From Trileptium ribeirensis (lineage: Eukaryota; Nematoda; Enoplea; Enoplida; Thoracostomopsidae): 64,000 nt of DNA. The stretch spans positions 1-64,000 of the forward strand of contig JASANE010016362.1 of NCBI GenBank assembly GCA_030248225.1, read 5' to 3'. Below the pieces are notes generated by a model. It was not told the DNA's origin, made no database searches, and saw only the letters and a list, made by a program, of their open reading frames with translations. Position numbers and translations under genes: made by a program. Positions 47,705 through 57,789 of this stretch are shown here, piece after piece (position 1 is the stretch's first letter; every line of letters starts with the position of its first letter).

Positions 47705-49300
47705 AAAATAAACCCGAGCAGCGCAAAAGCCGCTCAGGTTTTGCACAGAATTCGCAGATTTTCTTTCCTGTACAAGTGTATTCATAGTAAGATTGCAGTT
47801 TAGCTTTGGTACGCATATTCAGTATAGTTCAGCTTTGTAGTCCTCTTGCTCTGTATATTGACATCAAGGCAGGACGACTGCATCGGAGTCGTGAAACTCT
47901 GATACGCTGCCATCGTATAAGAAATATTAAATTTACCAGGGTTGGTAAATTTAATAGCAGTGGCAAAACTTTTGTGTACAAAATTGACGATGTCGCTAGA
48001 CGCGATATCGGGTCTCGGCCCGACGGACCAAATTTTTGTGAGGAAAGTTGCCCCGGTCCTAGTCAATCGACTAATAAGGTCAAACCCCGCCCCCATGCAA
48101 AATTTCGTAGACAACGGCTGGTAAGTAAGAAAGTTATTGAGAATTATAGGCTTTCCCCAACCCCAACCGAATCATACTCAAAATCTCGGTTGAGAACTAG
48201 GAACCCGAGCAATCTAAGGGCACAAATAGAGCGATTTACAGCAAATTGGTACGGTTGTCCCGGCAACCGGGGCCTCCGCATACTGACTCGCTCTGTCGAG
48301 TAGGAAACGCTAGGAATGCTAACTCGATTTTAGTACCAAATAGAGCTCTTTTTGAGAGCCGTTTTCAAGCCAAAGTAACTTAAGTTTTAGTACTCTCAGG
48401 ATAGTGTCGATGACCTATGAGGCATCGCCACGTTTAGTTCTCGTTTTAATTAAATTTATGGGCCCCTAAATACAATTTTAACCCCTGCCCCTATGCCCCA
48501 AAATTAGCATAAGAGTTGTATAATGCCAATACATGTCCGCTTGTCGGCATCTGTTAATTGAACCCAGAGTCAATGTATATGTTTATTATAGCCATAGTTC
48601 AAGGCCAAGGCAACACCTTCAACCCTTTCGTAAGGTTATTAAGAGTCCGGTCGAAACCCCGTAGTAAGCTAAGTAAAAATTAAACCAAATCGAACCTTAC
48701 TCAAGCTATATGTATTCCACACATAGTATATTTCCGTAGTAGTTTTAGATTAGGAAAAGTGGACAGTCTACCGGGATCCATAAGCCGTTGAAAAGATAAG
48801 ACCGCCCGATCATTTTCAGCATCATTTTAGCTTATGTTTATGAGCATACAAGAGTCTATCTTTTCAGTTATTTAGGTCACGAGTGAGCCTCAAGATAAGG
48901 CCAGAATTTATCGTTTGTTACCATGCTTGGGAAATAATTTTATAGGGAACTAGAACCAAAATTAACTGGTCACCTAGGATCAATCTGCTGAAAGTTTTAT
49001 CTCATACTTATGATCACCGTACGTATGTATGCGAGTAGGAAGAAAAATTTGATATAATACCATCGTCGCACTAGAGAAACTTATGAGCCGTACCGATGAT
49101 CACCGCCCAAACATACCGTTTTGCTGATTTGTACCGTTACTCGCTTGTTATAAACTTTTGTCGTATGTTAATCCAATCGCTACTTTACAATATTTACAAA
49201 TGCTTACCTATCATGTACCATAGTCTCGTGATTAGAATGAGCAAGATTGAGTTCCGCAATCCCATTTTGTACGCTTCGTCCCTTACGCCGCATTTACACC
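47705..49300. other. Non-coding stretch
   Basis: Contains the longest plus frame of the area (47,806-48,303, 165 codons), which has basic, repeat-like composition and no domain. Direct word TAAATTTACCAGGGTTGGTAAATTTA at 47,930-47,955 is a near-palindrome. Nothing else assignable. Confidence 0.4.
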
Positions 49301-49305
49301 AGTTG

Positions 49306-50388
49306 TTACACCGCCTTTCGCTTACCTGAACCTGTCGTTTTGTCGCAGTACACCATATTAGCAAACGTAGTGCCGAGCGAGTAGTTAATTGAATGGCGCC
49401 ACTTTCGATAACTAGTCGACTTACGCTTCGTATTACTTACCGGTACTTGCTTTTAACCTGGCCAATTTTAATAAGTAAGGTAAGCGCAGCTGTCATTAGA
49501 AAAGGCTTGGCAGTACGTGCCGTAAATTTGAATCAGCTGTGAGTGTTCCGTTAAAAAGGCAATGACTCCGTAACTTACCCCGTTCGACGCCCTGCTCATT
49601 CTCTTGATAGCGTACCATATTCGTGACATTGTACTTGTTGTATTCGCCCGTACAATATGTTTATGTCTATATCCAATTTCGACTCATCAATAAATGCTCA
49701 TTCAAAACCCAATGTGTCCAAGTGTTTTGCTGACCCTCGTAGCGATAGGTATTCAAAGGGGTTTTAAATCCGTCACCCCTATCGACGACCCACGTTCAGG
49801 TTTGACACGCGCCTCGAAGAAGCAAACCTTAGCGTGACTCGCCGATTCAATTGTATTACTGTGTGAGTACGACTCGTGCGACTACTTGAGGAAAAGTTAC
49901 CGCAAAATGAAATCTCACGCTGAGCACCCAGGATAGGAAACCACGCGAATCCGACGTTAAACGTCTAGGGACTTGTCGAACCCTAGTGAGGGCCACTAGC
50001 TAAAATAAATAATCCGTTCAGGAAAATGGGAAAATCAATCCACACCTAACACCGTCTCAATACACTTCCCGGTTAAACGTGGATAGGGAATAACGGTATG
50101 GTCTCTTTGGCCTGTGAGCAGGTGACGGAGCCGACCTCCCTGGGGACCTCAAAGGTAGTACCTCTTAGGCTACGTGCGCAACCCGTCCGGCAGGATCAGA
50201 ACACATCCTGTGAAGCGCTCCTGCGGCTTGCTAAGCTCCGTAATTTCTTGGGCCTGACCCGAATAAAAGAAAATTTAAAAACTAAAACCCATTAGGTCCG
50301 CCCTTGAAGTCACGATAGCCGGGGTCGTATGGGCATTACGTTTGTGGAAGTGCGTAATGCAGCAGCGTCACGTCGATCTAATACATAC
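49306..50388 (+). mobile_element. LTR-like repeat with leader module (copy v)
   Basis: Same family as 19,787-20,885, collinear from CGCCTTTCGCTTACCTGAAC through AATAAA (49,689-49,694) to TCACGTCGATC. The right edge (about 50,380-50,388) abuts a minus-strand LINE in the middle of its RT domain. The LINE does not resume on the left side, so the insertion was accompanied or followed by loss of LINE 3' sequence, or the LINE joined later. Confidence 0.65.
49955..50380 (+). ncRNA. Structured RNA module, copy v
   Basis: All four hairpins are intact: CTAGGG(49,965-49,970)/CCCTAG(49,981-49,986), 10-nt loop; CCTG(50,111-50,114)/CAGG(50,119-50,122); CAGGAT(50,191-50,196)/ATCCTG(50,205-50,210), loop CAGAACAC; GCATTACG(50,333-50,340)/CGTAATGC(50,353-50,360), perfect 8 bp. 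The plus frame 50,098-50,295 runs through it and is similar to that in copy iv, but is best explained by sequence similarity. Confidence 0.65.
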
Positions 50389-50905
50389 GCAACGTCAATA
50401 CAATCGCCATCGCCAACACATTTAGAAGCAAAGTTTAAATACTCAAGTCGTTGTGTAGTTGTCGAACGTTTAGTCACGAATCCATGCTGTGAGGAGTTGA
50501 TAAGATGGTTTTGATTAAAAAAACTCGAGCAGTTTATTTCTGACAAGGACCGCCAAAAGTATGCTAATTGCTGGCGTCAAACTAATAGGACGACAGTTTC
50601 TACATTGGGAACGAGCGCCCTTATTTTTGTAAATCGGTACGGCCTTAGCGTCCTTCCATTCACTTGGGTAAACTCATGACTCTATCGACATATTGAACAA
50701 TGTAGTTAACTTGCCGATAATGGTTGAACCTGCTTCTTTTAAAAATTTGTTATTAATATTATCAATACCAGGCGACGCATCCAATTTTAGATTTTTTAAA
50801 ACTTCACAGACTTCATTATCGGAAAAGACCATAGATGACAACAACTCATCAGATTTGATTGCCAAATCTTCATGAACGAATTCACTGACGCTGAAAACAG
50901 ACACA
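50385..50905 (-). pseudogene. LINE reverse transcriptase, N-terminal half
   Basis: Reads VCEVLKNLKLDASPGIDNIN (RT region 0), KAVPIYKNKGARSQCRNCRP (region 1/2, the Y of Y-R-P-I-S-L replaced by C), SSQHGFVTKRSTTTQRLEYL (region 2a) and DGDCIDVAYV (start of motif A). The catalytic Asp of motif A and motifs B-E are absent because the element ends at the LTR-like repeat. One TGA and one frameshift lie inside. Confidence 0.85.
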
Positions 50906-51399
50906 AGATATGTATTAAAAAGCTCACAATCTTCTTGTGGAGATAGTGTTCATGAACCATCATTTCGCTTCATGGGGCCAATGTTGGATTTTATCGTCTG
51001 GCTTTTGGTAACATGCTTGAAAAAAGAATTTTTGTCGGTGTCAATATTTTCAGCCAATTTTCATTCGTACGCCTTCACGGACTCGTCTACATGGAAAGCT
51101 GCGGTATGAGATTTCTCTAGATATTTTGACCAAGCAGCCACAGTATTTGCTCGCTTGTAGCGACGAAACGCGTTATGAATTTTGTCGGAGAACTCTCCAA
51201 CACGTTCCGTTTGCTCAAACAGGCTTCCGACGCTGACTGCTAGACTTTACCCTGACGAACTGATGAATACATTGTTGCATCAGCGTTCGGCTTCGACGCC
51301 AAGTCTCAGAGACATCACTGTCTTCGAAAACTGAGAGCCAGTCCAACGAGCCCGTAAACTCGCGCATCTGCTCCCACGGAACTCATGTCCAATCGAACG

Positions 51400-52080
51400 G
51401 TCTGGCGATCAGGATGAGACACTTGCGGAGAAGAAACAAACAACAAAAACTGTACACAATAGTGGTCCGATGACTTGAGTGGTGCGAGTTATATCTATAT
51501 TAGCTGCGACACTGGGGTCATCCGTCAAAATTAAATCTAGAATATTTCTGCCACGTGTAAACTGGTCGGCATATTGGACAAAACCTGCAGCGATGACACT
51601 GTCCATAAAATGGACCTCGCATGTTGGCCAGCTAAAATTAACCCAATCGATAGATCGCTTGTTAAAGTCACCACAAATGCATACAATACGATAGTCGTCA
51701 TTTTCCGTGGTATCCTGCAACAAACTGCACAACCTATTATCGTTTTCAGCAAAGGACGTCGGGTTGCGATATACACAACCAAGCAAATCTTTCGCACCGG
51801 ATATGTTACATATAAACTCGCAGAATCCAGCATCCTCAACACCGTGATAATCGAACCTGGAACAGTCGATGGTTCCCAACTCAGTGTTGGCGAGGATGGC
51901 TCCCCCACCGCGTCTGGCTATACGATCGCACCGAAACACATAATAACTGTCAAAGTCCAGCTCGCTGTCATCGTTATCATCAGAGGCCCACGTCTACGTA
52001 ATAAACACAATGTCATAATCATTTGATATAATAAACAATTCAAGCTCATTTAATTTGTTAATACCAGATCTCGCATTAAT
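51400..52080 (-). pseudogene. LINE APE-type endonuclease domain
   Basis: Starts INARSGINKLNELELFIIS and runs to the T-E-T-W motif, where the Glu codon is now TAG (51,996-51,994). It continues in frame as RRGGGAILANTELG, GCVYRNPTSF, CICGDFNKRSIDW (Asp/Asn of G-D-F-N) and LDLILTDDPS. The final S-D-H motif is present only in the neighbouring frame (KSSDHYCVQF), so a one-base shift lies near 51,475. The APE endonuclease nicks target DNA; the Glu of E-T-W is a metal-binding catalytic residue. Confidence 0.85.
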
Positions 52081-52319
52081 TAAAACCGATTTATGTCCAA
52101 TATTTAAAACTCGTTGAGCGCCATTTGAATTTAAACTACCAAGAACTCCATAACTATCACCATTGGTAGCATCATTACAATAAGTATATACATAGTTTGA
52201 CTTCACATCAACATTATTAAAATTGTTACTAACAGTCATAGGTACAGCATTGACAATATTTCGGCATTTCGTCCATGCTTTGGTCCCCCAAATTTCTTGT
52301 GGATGCTTTATTTGCCGCT

Positions 52320-52690
52320 TAGTTGGGGCCTCTTTAAATGTTTTGATTTTCATTGGAGTGCGGTCTTGATTTAGATACACCTTGCAAAATTCGTGGTCCT
52401 GAGGAAGCGCTGTAAATATTTCCCTCCAGCCAAAATAGTATTACGGTGATTTTCAGATTTTAAGACAACTTTGAGTAAACGAGGGCTTTGCCCGGGTTTT
52501 CCCAGGCGATACAAATTCACCGCATTATCCATTGGGACTGTTATATTACAGAAGGCAAAAAGTTGGGCTAGTTTTTCAGTGTCTGCTTTTTTGCGTTCAG
52601 CGCCGACATTGCTGGACGATTGAAGCAGTAATTTTGCGTTGATACAGCCGACCCACGATTGGCAGGCCGATTGCAGGGTTAATTCATTAC
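52320..52690 (-). pseudogene. LINE ORF1p-like domain
   Basis: Reads LYRLGKPGQSPRLLKVVLKS, then NTILAGGKYL and, after a frameshift near 52,400, CKVYLNQDRTPMKIKTF. R-x-G-K...R-P/L-x-V...I-L-x-x-A/G...V-Y/F-x-x-D-x-T is the RRM plus C-terminal domain pattern of LINE ORF1 proteins, which bind element RNA. Upstream stop near 52,695. Lies in the same strand and order as the endonuclease. Confidence 0.6.
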
Positions 52691-52794
52691 ATTAACCTAA
52701 GCCTTAGAGTTACGCTAATACGTGCCGATCAAGTTAAACAACCCATCCCGATTAGCAGGCAGACTATGTTATTAATAGTGTATTGTAGCGGTCG

Positions 52795-53110
52795 ACTACT
52801 ATTCATTTGACGTTTCACAATATAAACGACCCCGATAGCTGATCGAACAGAGAGAAATTCCTTAGCCCCCGGATTGGCTGCCTAGGAATAGTATTTGGAC
52901 TATACTGGTTGCTCAAGGGAAGTCGAATCTTCGCTCCTTACTCATCTAGTCTGCTCAAGAATAGCACCACTTTATTGAGCCATCCCCCGGATTGGATGGC
53001 AGGCTCAACAAGCAGTGCTACTAACCTTGAATCCTGTAATCTTCTCGCCCTAGTGTTAGGTACTCACTCGCCACTGTGGGCCAAAGTTTTTAATATATTA
53101 CTAAGTTTTT
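52795..53110 (+). repeat. Dispersed repeat with an exact 18-bp core, copy 2
   Basis: GTAGCGGTCGACTACTAT at 52,795-52,812, as at 46,967. Located just 5' of the LINE at 50.4-52.7 kb; copy 1 lies just beside the LINE tail at 46.8-46.9 kb. Confidence 0.5.
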
Positions 53111-53600
53111 ATTACTATCTAGTAGGGCGGCACTCCTATTATAATTATTGTTAGTTCTTTTATAAAGGAATTATTATTACTAAATTATCTACTAATTTTG
53201 TTAGGAATTAGGAATACCTAATTGTGAAGCATAATTGTGACAAAGCTTCATTCTTTATAGAGCCACAATATTGAACTCGAAATCAATAATCCTTAAACAA
53301 TCCCGACTCCATTCAGTCATTTATACCAAGAAATCGTAAAGCTGTAACGCAAACCGTTTTTTAAATATATACTTTTTAAAACGTAATAGGCATTGCTCTG
53401 GCGCCTTTGAATACAAACCGTGACGTATACACTCCCTTATCAGTTACGCTAGTAGCTAGCGAACCCATTGTAAAAAAATAAAGCAAATTCAAAACGATAA
53501 TAAATCCACTATAGCATTTTTTATGCTCAAAACAAGGTTGCTCTGAATTAACGCAGTGTAATTCTTTAGGCTCTAACCAACTAGAATTAAAAACCAGGAA
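53110..53600. other. Non-coding AT-rich spacer
   Basis: Nothing assignable. Confidence 0.45.
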
Positions 53601-53602
53601 AT

Positions 53603-54300
53603 AAAACTAAAATCCACGCTGAACGCTATTAAACTTCGTCGAAACGTCGTCCATGTCGATGAAATCAAACTCAAGACTGAAAAAGAACAAAAAAGAAGCT
53701 AACTTAGCTAATAGGAAAAACAAAGTCAAATTATGCAAATTGGGCATAATTTGACGAAAACAAAAACAACAAATCAAGAAAATTGAGGACGTAGAAGAGA
53801 GGGAGGGGTATAATAAATATATTTTTGAAAACCCGGGATAATAGAATTTTTGGAGCCTGGGGACCCTTGGTAGCATACTAGACAAAACTAAAATCCACGC
53901 TAAACGCTAATAAACTTCGTCGAAACGTCGTCCATGTCGATGAAATCAAACTCAAGACTGAAAAAGAACAAAAAAGAAGCTAACTTAGCTAATAGGAAAA
54001 ACAAGTCAAATTACGCAAATTGGGCATAATTTGACGAAAACAAAAACAACAAATCAAAAAAATTGAGGACGTAGAAGAGAGGGAGCGGTATAATAAATAT
54101 ATTTTTGAAAACCCGGGATAAAAGAATTTTTGGAGCCTGGGGACCCTTGGTAGCATACTAGACCGCTTGGTAGTCTAATGGACCCTAAATTAAGGACGTA
54201 GAAGAGAGGGAGGGGTTTAATAAATGATATTTTGAAAACCCGGGATACAAAAAGGATTTTCGGTTTTTGGAGCCTGGGAAGCCTTGGTAGCCTAACGGAC
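53603..54300 (+). repeat. Tandem repeat, 281-bp unit, two full and one partial copy
   Basis: Unit 1 53,603-53,883 and unit 2 53,884-54,163 are nearly identical (ACTAAAATCCACGCT at start; AGCCTGGGGACCCTTGGTAG at end). A third, diverged 3' half follows (AGGACGTAGAAGAGAGGGAG at about 54,193). The minus frame 53,607-53,885 is a by-product. Confidence 0.9.
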
Positions 54301-54309
54301 CCCTAGCAC

Positions 54310-55665
54310 AATTTGGCATAATCTAAAAACAACAAAATTAAAGGACTTAGGATCGTTACCTAGTGCGACCGGAACCATATAGTAAATAATTTGGTGAAAC
54401 CCTAATTTTTGGTTTTGGGGTGAGTTTCGGGTTATTTTGGGTTGGTTAGTTGGCTCTGGTTCCGAAAAACCTTCGTGTAGCCTACCGGACTCCCGACAAA
54501 AACAAAAAATCAAGTTGGCAAGCTTCGTTACGAATACTCCTAGTTAGCTACGTAATATACTGTCAGCCATATCCCTTTAACGCCCTAAGTTTGTGGAAGT
54601 TTCTAATGAATAGACAGACAGAAATAGCTTTATAGACAGAAAGGCAACCCATAATAGTGTTTTATATCAAACATAACGTGTGATAATTGTGTATTTGCTA
54701 CTTTCGGCTGTGTTCGAGCTAAAGTTTCAACACCGACAATCCAAACGCGTTCTCATTTGTTTCTGAAATATATTGTGGGAGAACGGGTCTGGTTAAAATA
54801 TTGCTTCCTTTACAAATTTTCCTTCCTATGCCCGACGCAGTTACGTTATTTAAAGTATAAAACTCGGCGGCAACAATTGTAAACTTTTAAGTTTTGTGGT
54901 TCAGATTTCTTATCGTTTTGTGCGATATCATTAGTTTGTCCCGTTGAGACGACTTGAAATCACTTGAAATATCGCCAATTATTACAGCTCTAAAATGAGA
55001 TTTGAAAGCAGGACCTAAATTAGATGCGTCCCGCTACTGTTCATAACCGCCCCAAAAGATTAGTTAACGGCTAGATCGGTCGACTTGGAGAAACAGTTTG
55101 GGTTAGTGTTTCTTTAGTTTGGCGAGCGTTTACAAGTAGCTGTAATTTCTCAACGTCTGAGTGGTGTGGCATCTTAGTTTTGGTGACGATTTCTCAAAAT
55201 CGTTTTTCACGACGGCATTGAAGCCATGTTTGCGCATATATGACAAGCTGATGTTCGACGAGGCGTTCCGGCATGTATCTAGTTGTGCTAGTGGTCCGGG
55301 TCCATCACACGCTTGCTTAACCATGATGGTTTTAGTTAATACATCGCGCCCAGCTGGTTCAAAAATTGCCTTCCTAGCAGGAGAAAGTGATCTCCTCTTG
55401 CAAACTCTTAATTTGACATGGTAGTAGCGTTGGGCTTTAGTTATCGCTAGGTTATAGCGGATTTTTCGTTAGTGAAGGGTTATCGATTTAGCATTTCATC
55501 CTAATGTTATTTTTCAGTGGCGCTTATGTAACAGGGCCGCTTCGGCCCTGTCATCAGCATTTCAGGACCTTCGTACTCAAAATCGTACCGGGAGACGTTG
55601 GCACATGACCATTTTGCATAAAAAATGCCACCCACATTAATGTACCAGTTAAACCAAAAATGTCA
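54310..55665. other. Non-coding stretch
   Basis: Short frames on both strands near 55,130-55,424 overlap each other and have no recognised domain. Nothing assignable. Confidence 0.4.
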
Positions 55666-55670
55666 CTTAT

Positions 55671-56140
55671 GTCTATAAATCGCTTTTGTATAAAAGTATC
55701 GTTTGTATATCTATAAACCGTTTTGTATAAAAGTATCGTTTGTATATCTATAAACCGTTTTGTATAAAAGTATCGCTTTTGTATAAAAGTATCGTTTGCA
55801 TATCTATAAACCGTTTTGTATAAAAGTATCGCTTTTGTATAAAAGTATCGTTTGCATATCTATAAACCGTTTTGTATAAAAGTATCGCTTTTGTATAAAA
55901 GTATCGTTTGCATATCTATAAACCGTTTTGTATAAGAGTATCGCTTTTGTATAAAAGTATCGTTTGAATATCTATAAACCGTTTTGTATAGTATCGCTTC
56001 TGTATAAAAGTATCGCTTGTATACCAATGATCCATTTTGTATGAAAGTATTGCTGGGGTACCAATGAACCGATTTTGTTATAAAGGTACTGCTTGTATAT
56101 TGATGTACCGTTTCAGTATAACATGTCGCTTGTACCGTTC
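55671..56140 (+). repeat. Minisatellite, 56-bp higher-order unit
   Basis: Unit: TATCTATAAACCG, TTTTGTATAAAAGTATCGC, TTTTGTATAAAAGTATCG, TTTGCA. The first units have only one TTTTGTATAAAAGTATCG block (37-bp form), the central ones two (56-bp form), and units after about 56,030 decay progressively. Confidence 0.95.
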
Positions 56141-56149
56141 TGTACTTAG

Positions 56150-57040
56150 GGACGAGTGTTACCGTTTGATGAAATTATAAGGTCGTAAATCGCCCTTCCC
56201 CCACCGATCTGTGAGACTGCAGAAGAAGCCCCATGCCAGTGGAAACGGGGAACTAGCCTAAAACTCAATCAACAAATACTACGCGCTATAGGTTGACGGT
56301 TACGACCGTCCGGGAATAGGAGGCCCCTGGCTGCACGTTCAAGAAACCAAACTTATTAAGGCCGAAATAAAAAATATAAAATTCACTTGGTTTTAGCGAC
56401 ACACTGAGTAATGGTCACGGAAAACAACAAGTAAAAATAAGCGGAATCACACTTTTGGTAGTCTTCGCAAACATGCGGAACGACGGATGCCGGGTCAATT
56501 CGAAGGCCTGTCGCCGTCTACGGTGCCGTGATTCGGAACATGACCACAATAGACGGGTAGAACACGTTGGTGAAGTGTGAGGGGACTTCCAGAATCGCTC
56601 CGGACACCGCCAGAACTTCGCCTGTAACACGCAGAGACAATCGCTACTTACGCTAGGTAGGATTGTCACCGGGGAACTCGGACTATCACTTTCCATGCAG
56701 TTGGGACATATCATATATGAAGTACGTATTCGTATCTATTTATGTGTTGTGCCCTGTGGACAATTTTTAGGCAGAACCGCCTTGTTTCTGTAGCCTATTG
56801 CCGTATGCAACCAATACAAAACCCCACTTTCCGACATCGCCGTCGCCATACACCGCGTCGGAACCGGCGCATGTGACCCCTCGTTTTGTTCAGGACGACT
56901 AGTAAAATCCAACAGTATGCGTCGAACCCCCGCCTGAATCCTTGCTGACCCGCAATAGCCACTCGAAGATGCCTAGAAAGCAGTTGTCAACCGCTGATGG
57001 ACACCGATAATTCAAGATTTTTCGCTCCACTCTAAAATGG
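56150..57040. other. GC-mixed stretch, possible retroelement remnant
   Basis: Minus frame 56,415-56,714 contains Cys/His-rich sequence without a clear domain. CCCCTCGTTTTGTTCAGG near 56,877 resembles the start of the ~177 bp repeat that follows. Confidence 0.3.
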
Positions 57041-57044
57041 GCGA

Positions 57045-57302
57045 ACCACCCCTCATTGGATTCGTCTCGATGAGACATCTCCAAAAATACCCGGCGGGTC
57101 TCGCTCCGCCGCCCCGTTAACCCGTACGACCAACAAACGCGCCCCCACCGTAACCATCACTCTCTCTCTAATCGCCGCGATTTTAGTGCCGTTTTTACTC
57201 CTGCCGCCCCAGTGGCGATATCACCCCTCATTTAAATTGCCGTGGGACGGTGAATCCAACGATACCCGGCGGCGGGCGCCGCTCCGTCCATCCGTTAAAG
57301 CA
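57045..57302 (+). repeat. GC-rich direct repeat, ~177 bp spacing
   Basis: CACCCCTCATT...ATACCCGGCGG...CTCCG...CCGTTAA occurs at about 57,047-57,121 and 57,225-57,298. Confidence 0.5.
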
Positions 57303-57730
57303 AGAGAGCCCGCTAAAGCTCCCCACACTAATACATATGGGAACCCATGAGTGGGTTCCGATCCGTTATTACATCCTTCCCCACTGTGTTTGGTATCAAT
57401 CGACCCAGTTTTCCGTCCTGGGACCGAATTCGGCCCCAGCCCCTCGAAAATACCCCGGGAATTGCCTTGTCCCGTTCCCCTTCCCACACCCTCCTCGTGT
57501 CCTCGCTGTCCTTTCGCTTTTGTCCTCGTTTTCTCTCTCTAACCGACGTTTCTGGTCGGTTTTCTCTTGTGTCGCTTTGTTGTTGTTGTGTTTGGTGTGT
57601 CGTGTGTGTGTGTTTATTCTGAGCGACCTTTCTGTCGCTCAGGACGCCGACATGTCTAGTGTGTGTTGTGTATGTTTGTATATGTGTTGGTGTGTTTTCC
57701 ATGAGTATTATATATATATGTATATAACCA

Positions 57731-57739
57731 TATATAAGG
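57731..57739 (+). promoter_or_regulatory. TATA-like motif TATATAAGG
   Basis: Lies between a TG-rich stretch and GC-rich DNA starting at about 57,790, the arrangement of an LTR U3/R boundary. No matching second LTR was found, so it is tentative. The plus frame 57,250-57,777 overlapping it has pyrimidine-driven composition and is not taken as a gene. Confidence 0.25.
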
Positions 57740-57789
57740 ACACAGAAAAACGGACGGACGAGGACAGCACGTACTAAAAGACATTAAAT

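Larger units (their letters stand above)
50385..52690 (-). mobile_element. CR1/Jockey-type LINE, 3'-truncated and decayed
   Basis: Minus strand, 5' to 3': an ORF1p-like domain (52,690-52,320), an APE-type endonuclease (~52,080-51,410), a linker (51,400-50,910) and an RT N-terminal half (50,905-50,385). It stops inside RT motif A (CIDVAYV) exactly where the LTR-like repeat begins. Disabling changes: TAG at 51,996-51,994; a frameshift near 51,475 before the SDH motif; TGA at 51,063-51,061, 50,952-50,950 and 50,676-50,674; and frameshifts in ORF1p and before QHGF. No longer able to move. Confidence 0.85.

Noticed and set aside
47806..48303. 165-codon plus-strand frame, the longest single frame in its area
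   Set aside because: Basic, repeat-driven composition, no domain, no splice or start context, overlapping frames on the other strand.
55671..56030. Regular repeats resembling a CRISPR array
   Set aside because: There are no unique spacers; the whole unit repeats, so it is a minisatellite.
57250..57777. 175-codon plus-strand frame with hydrophobic stretch
   Set aside because: The composition is explained by a pyrimidine-rich and TG-rich tract; overlapping frames of similar length exist on both strands.
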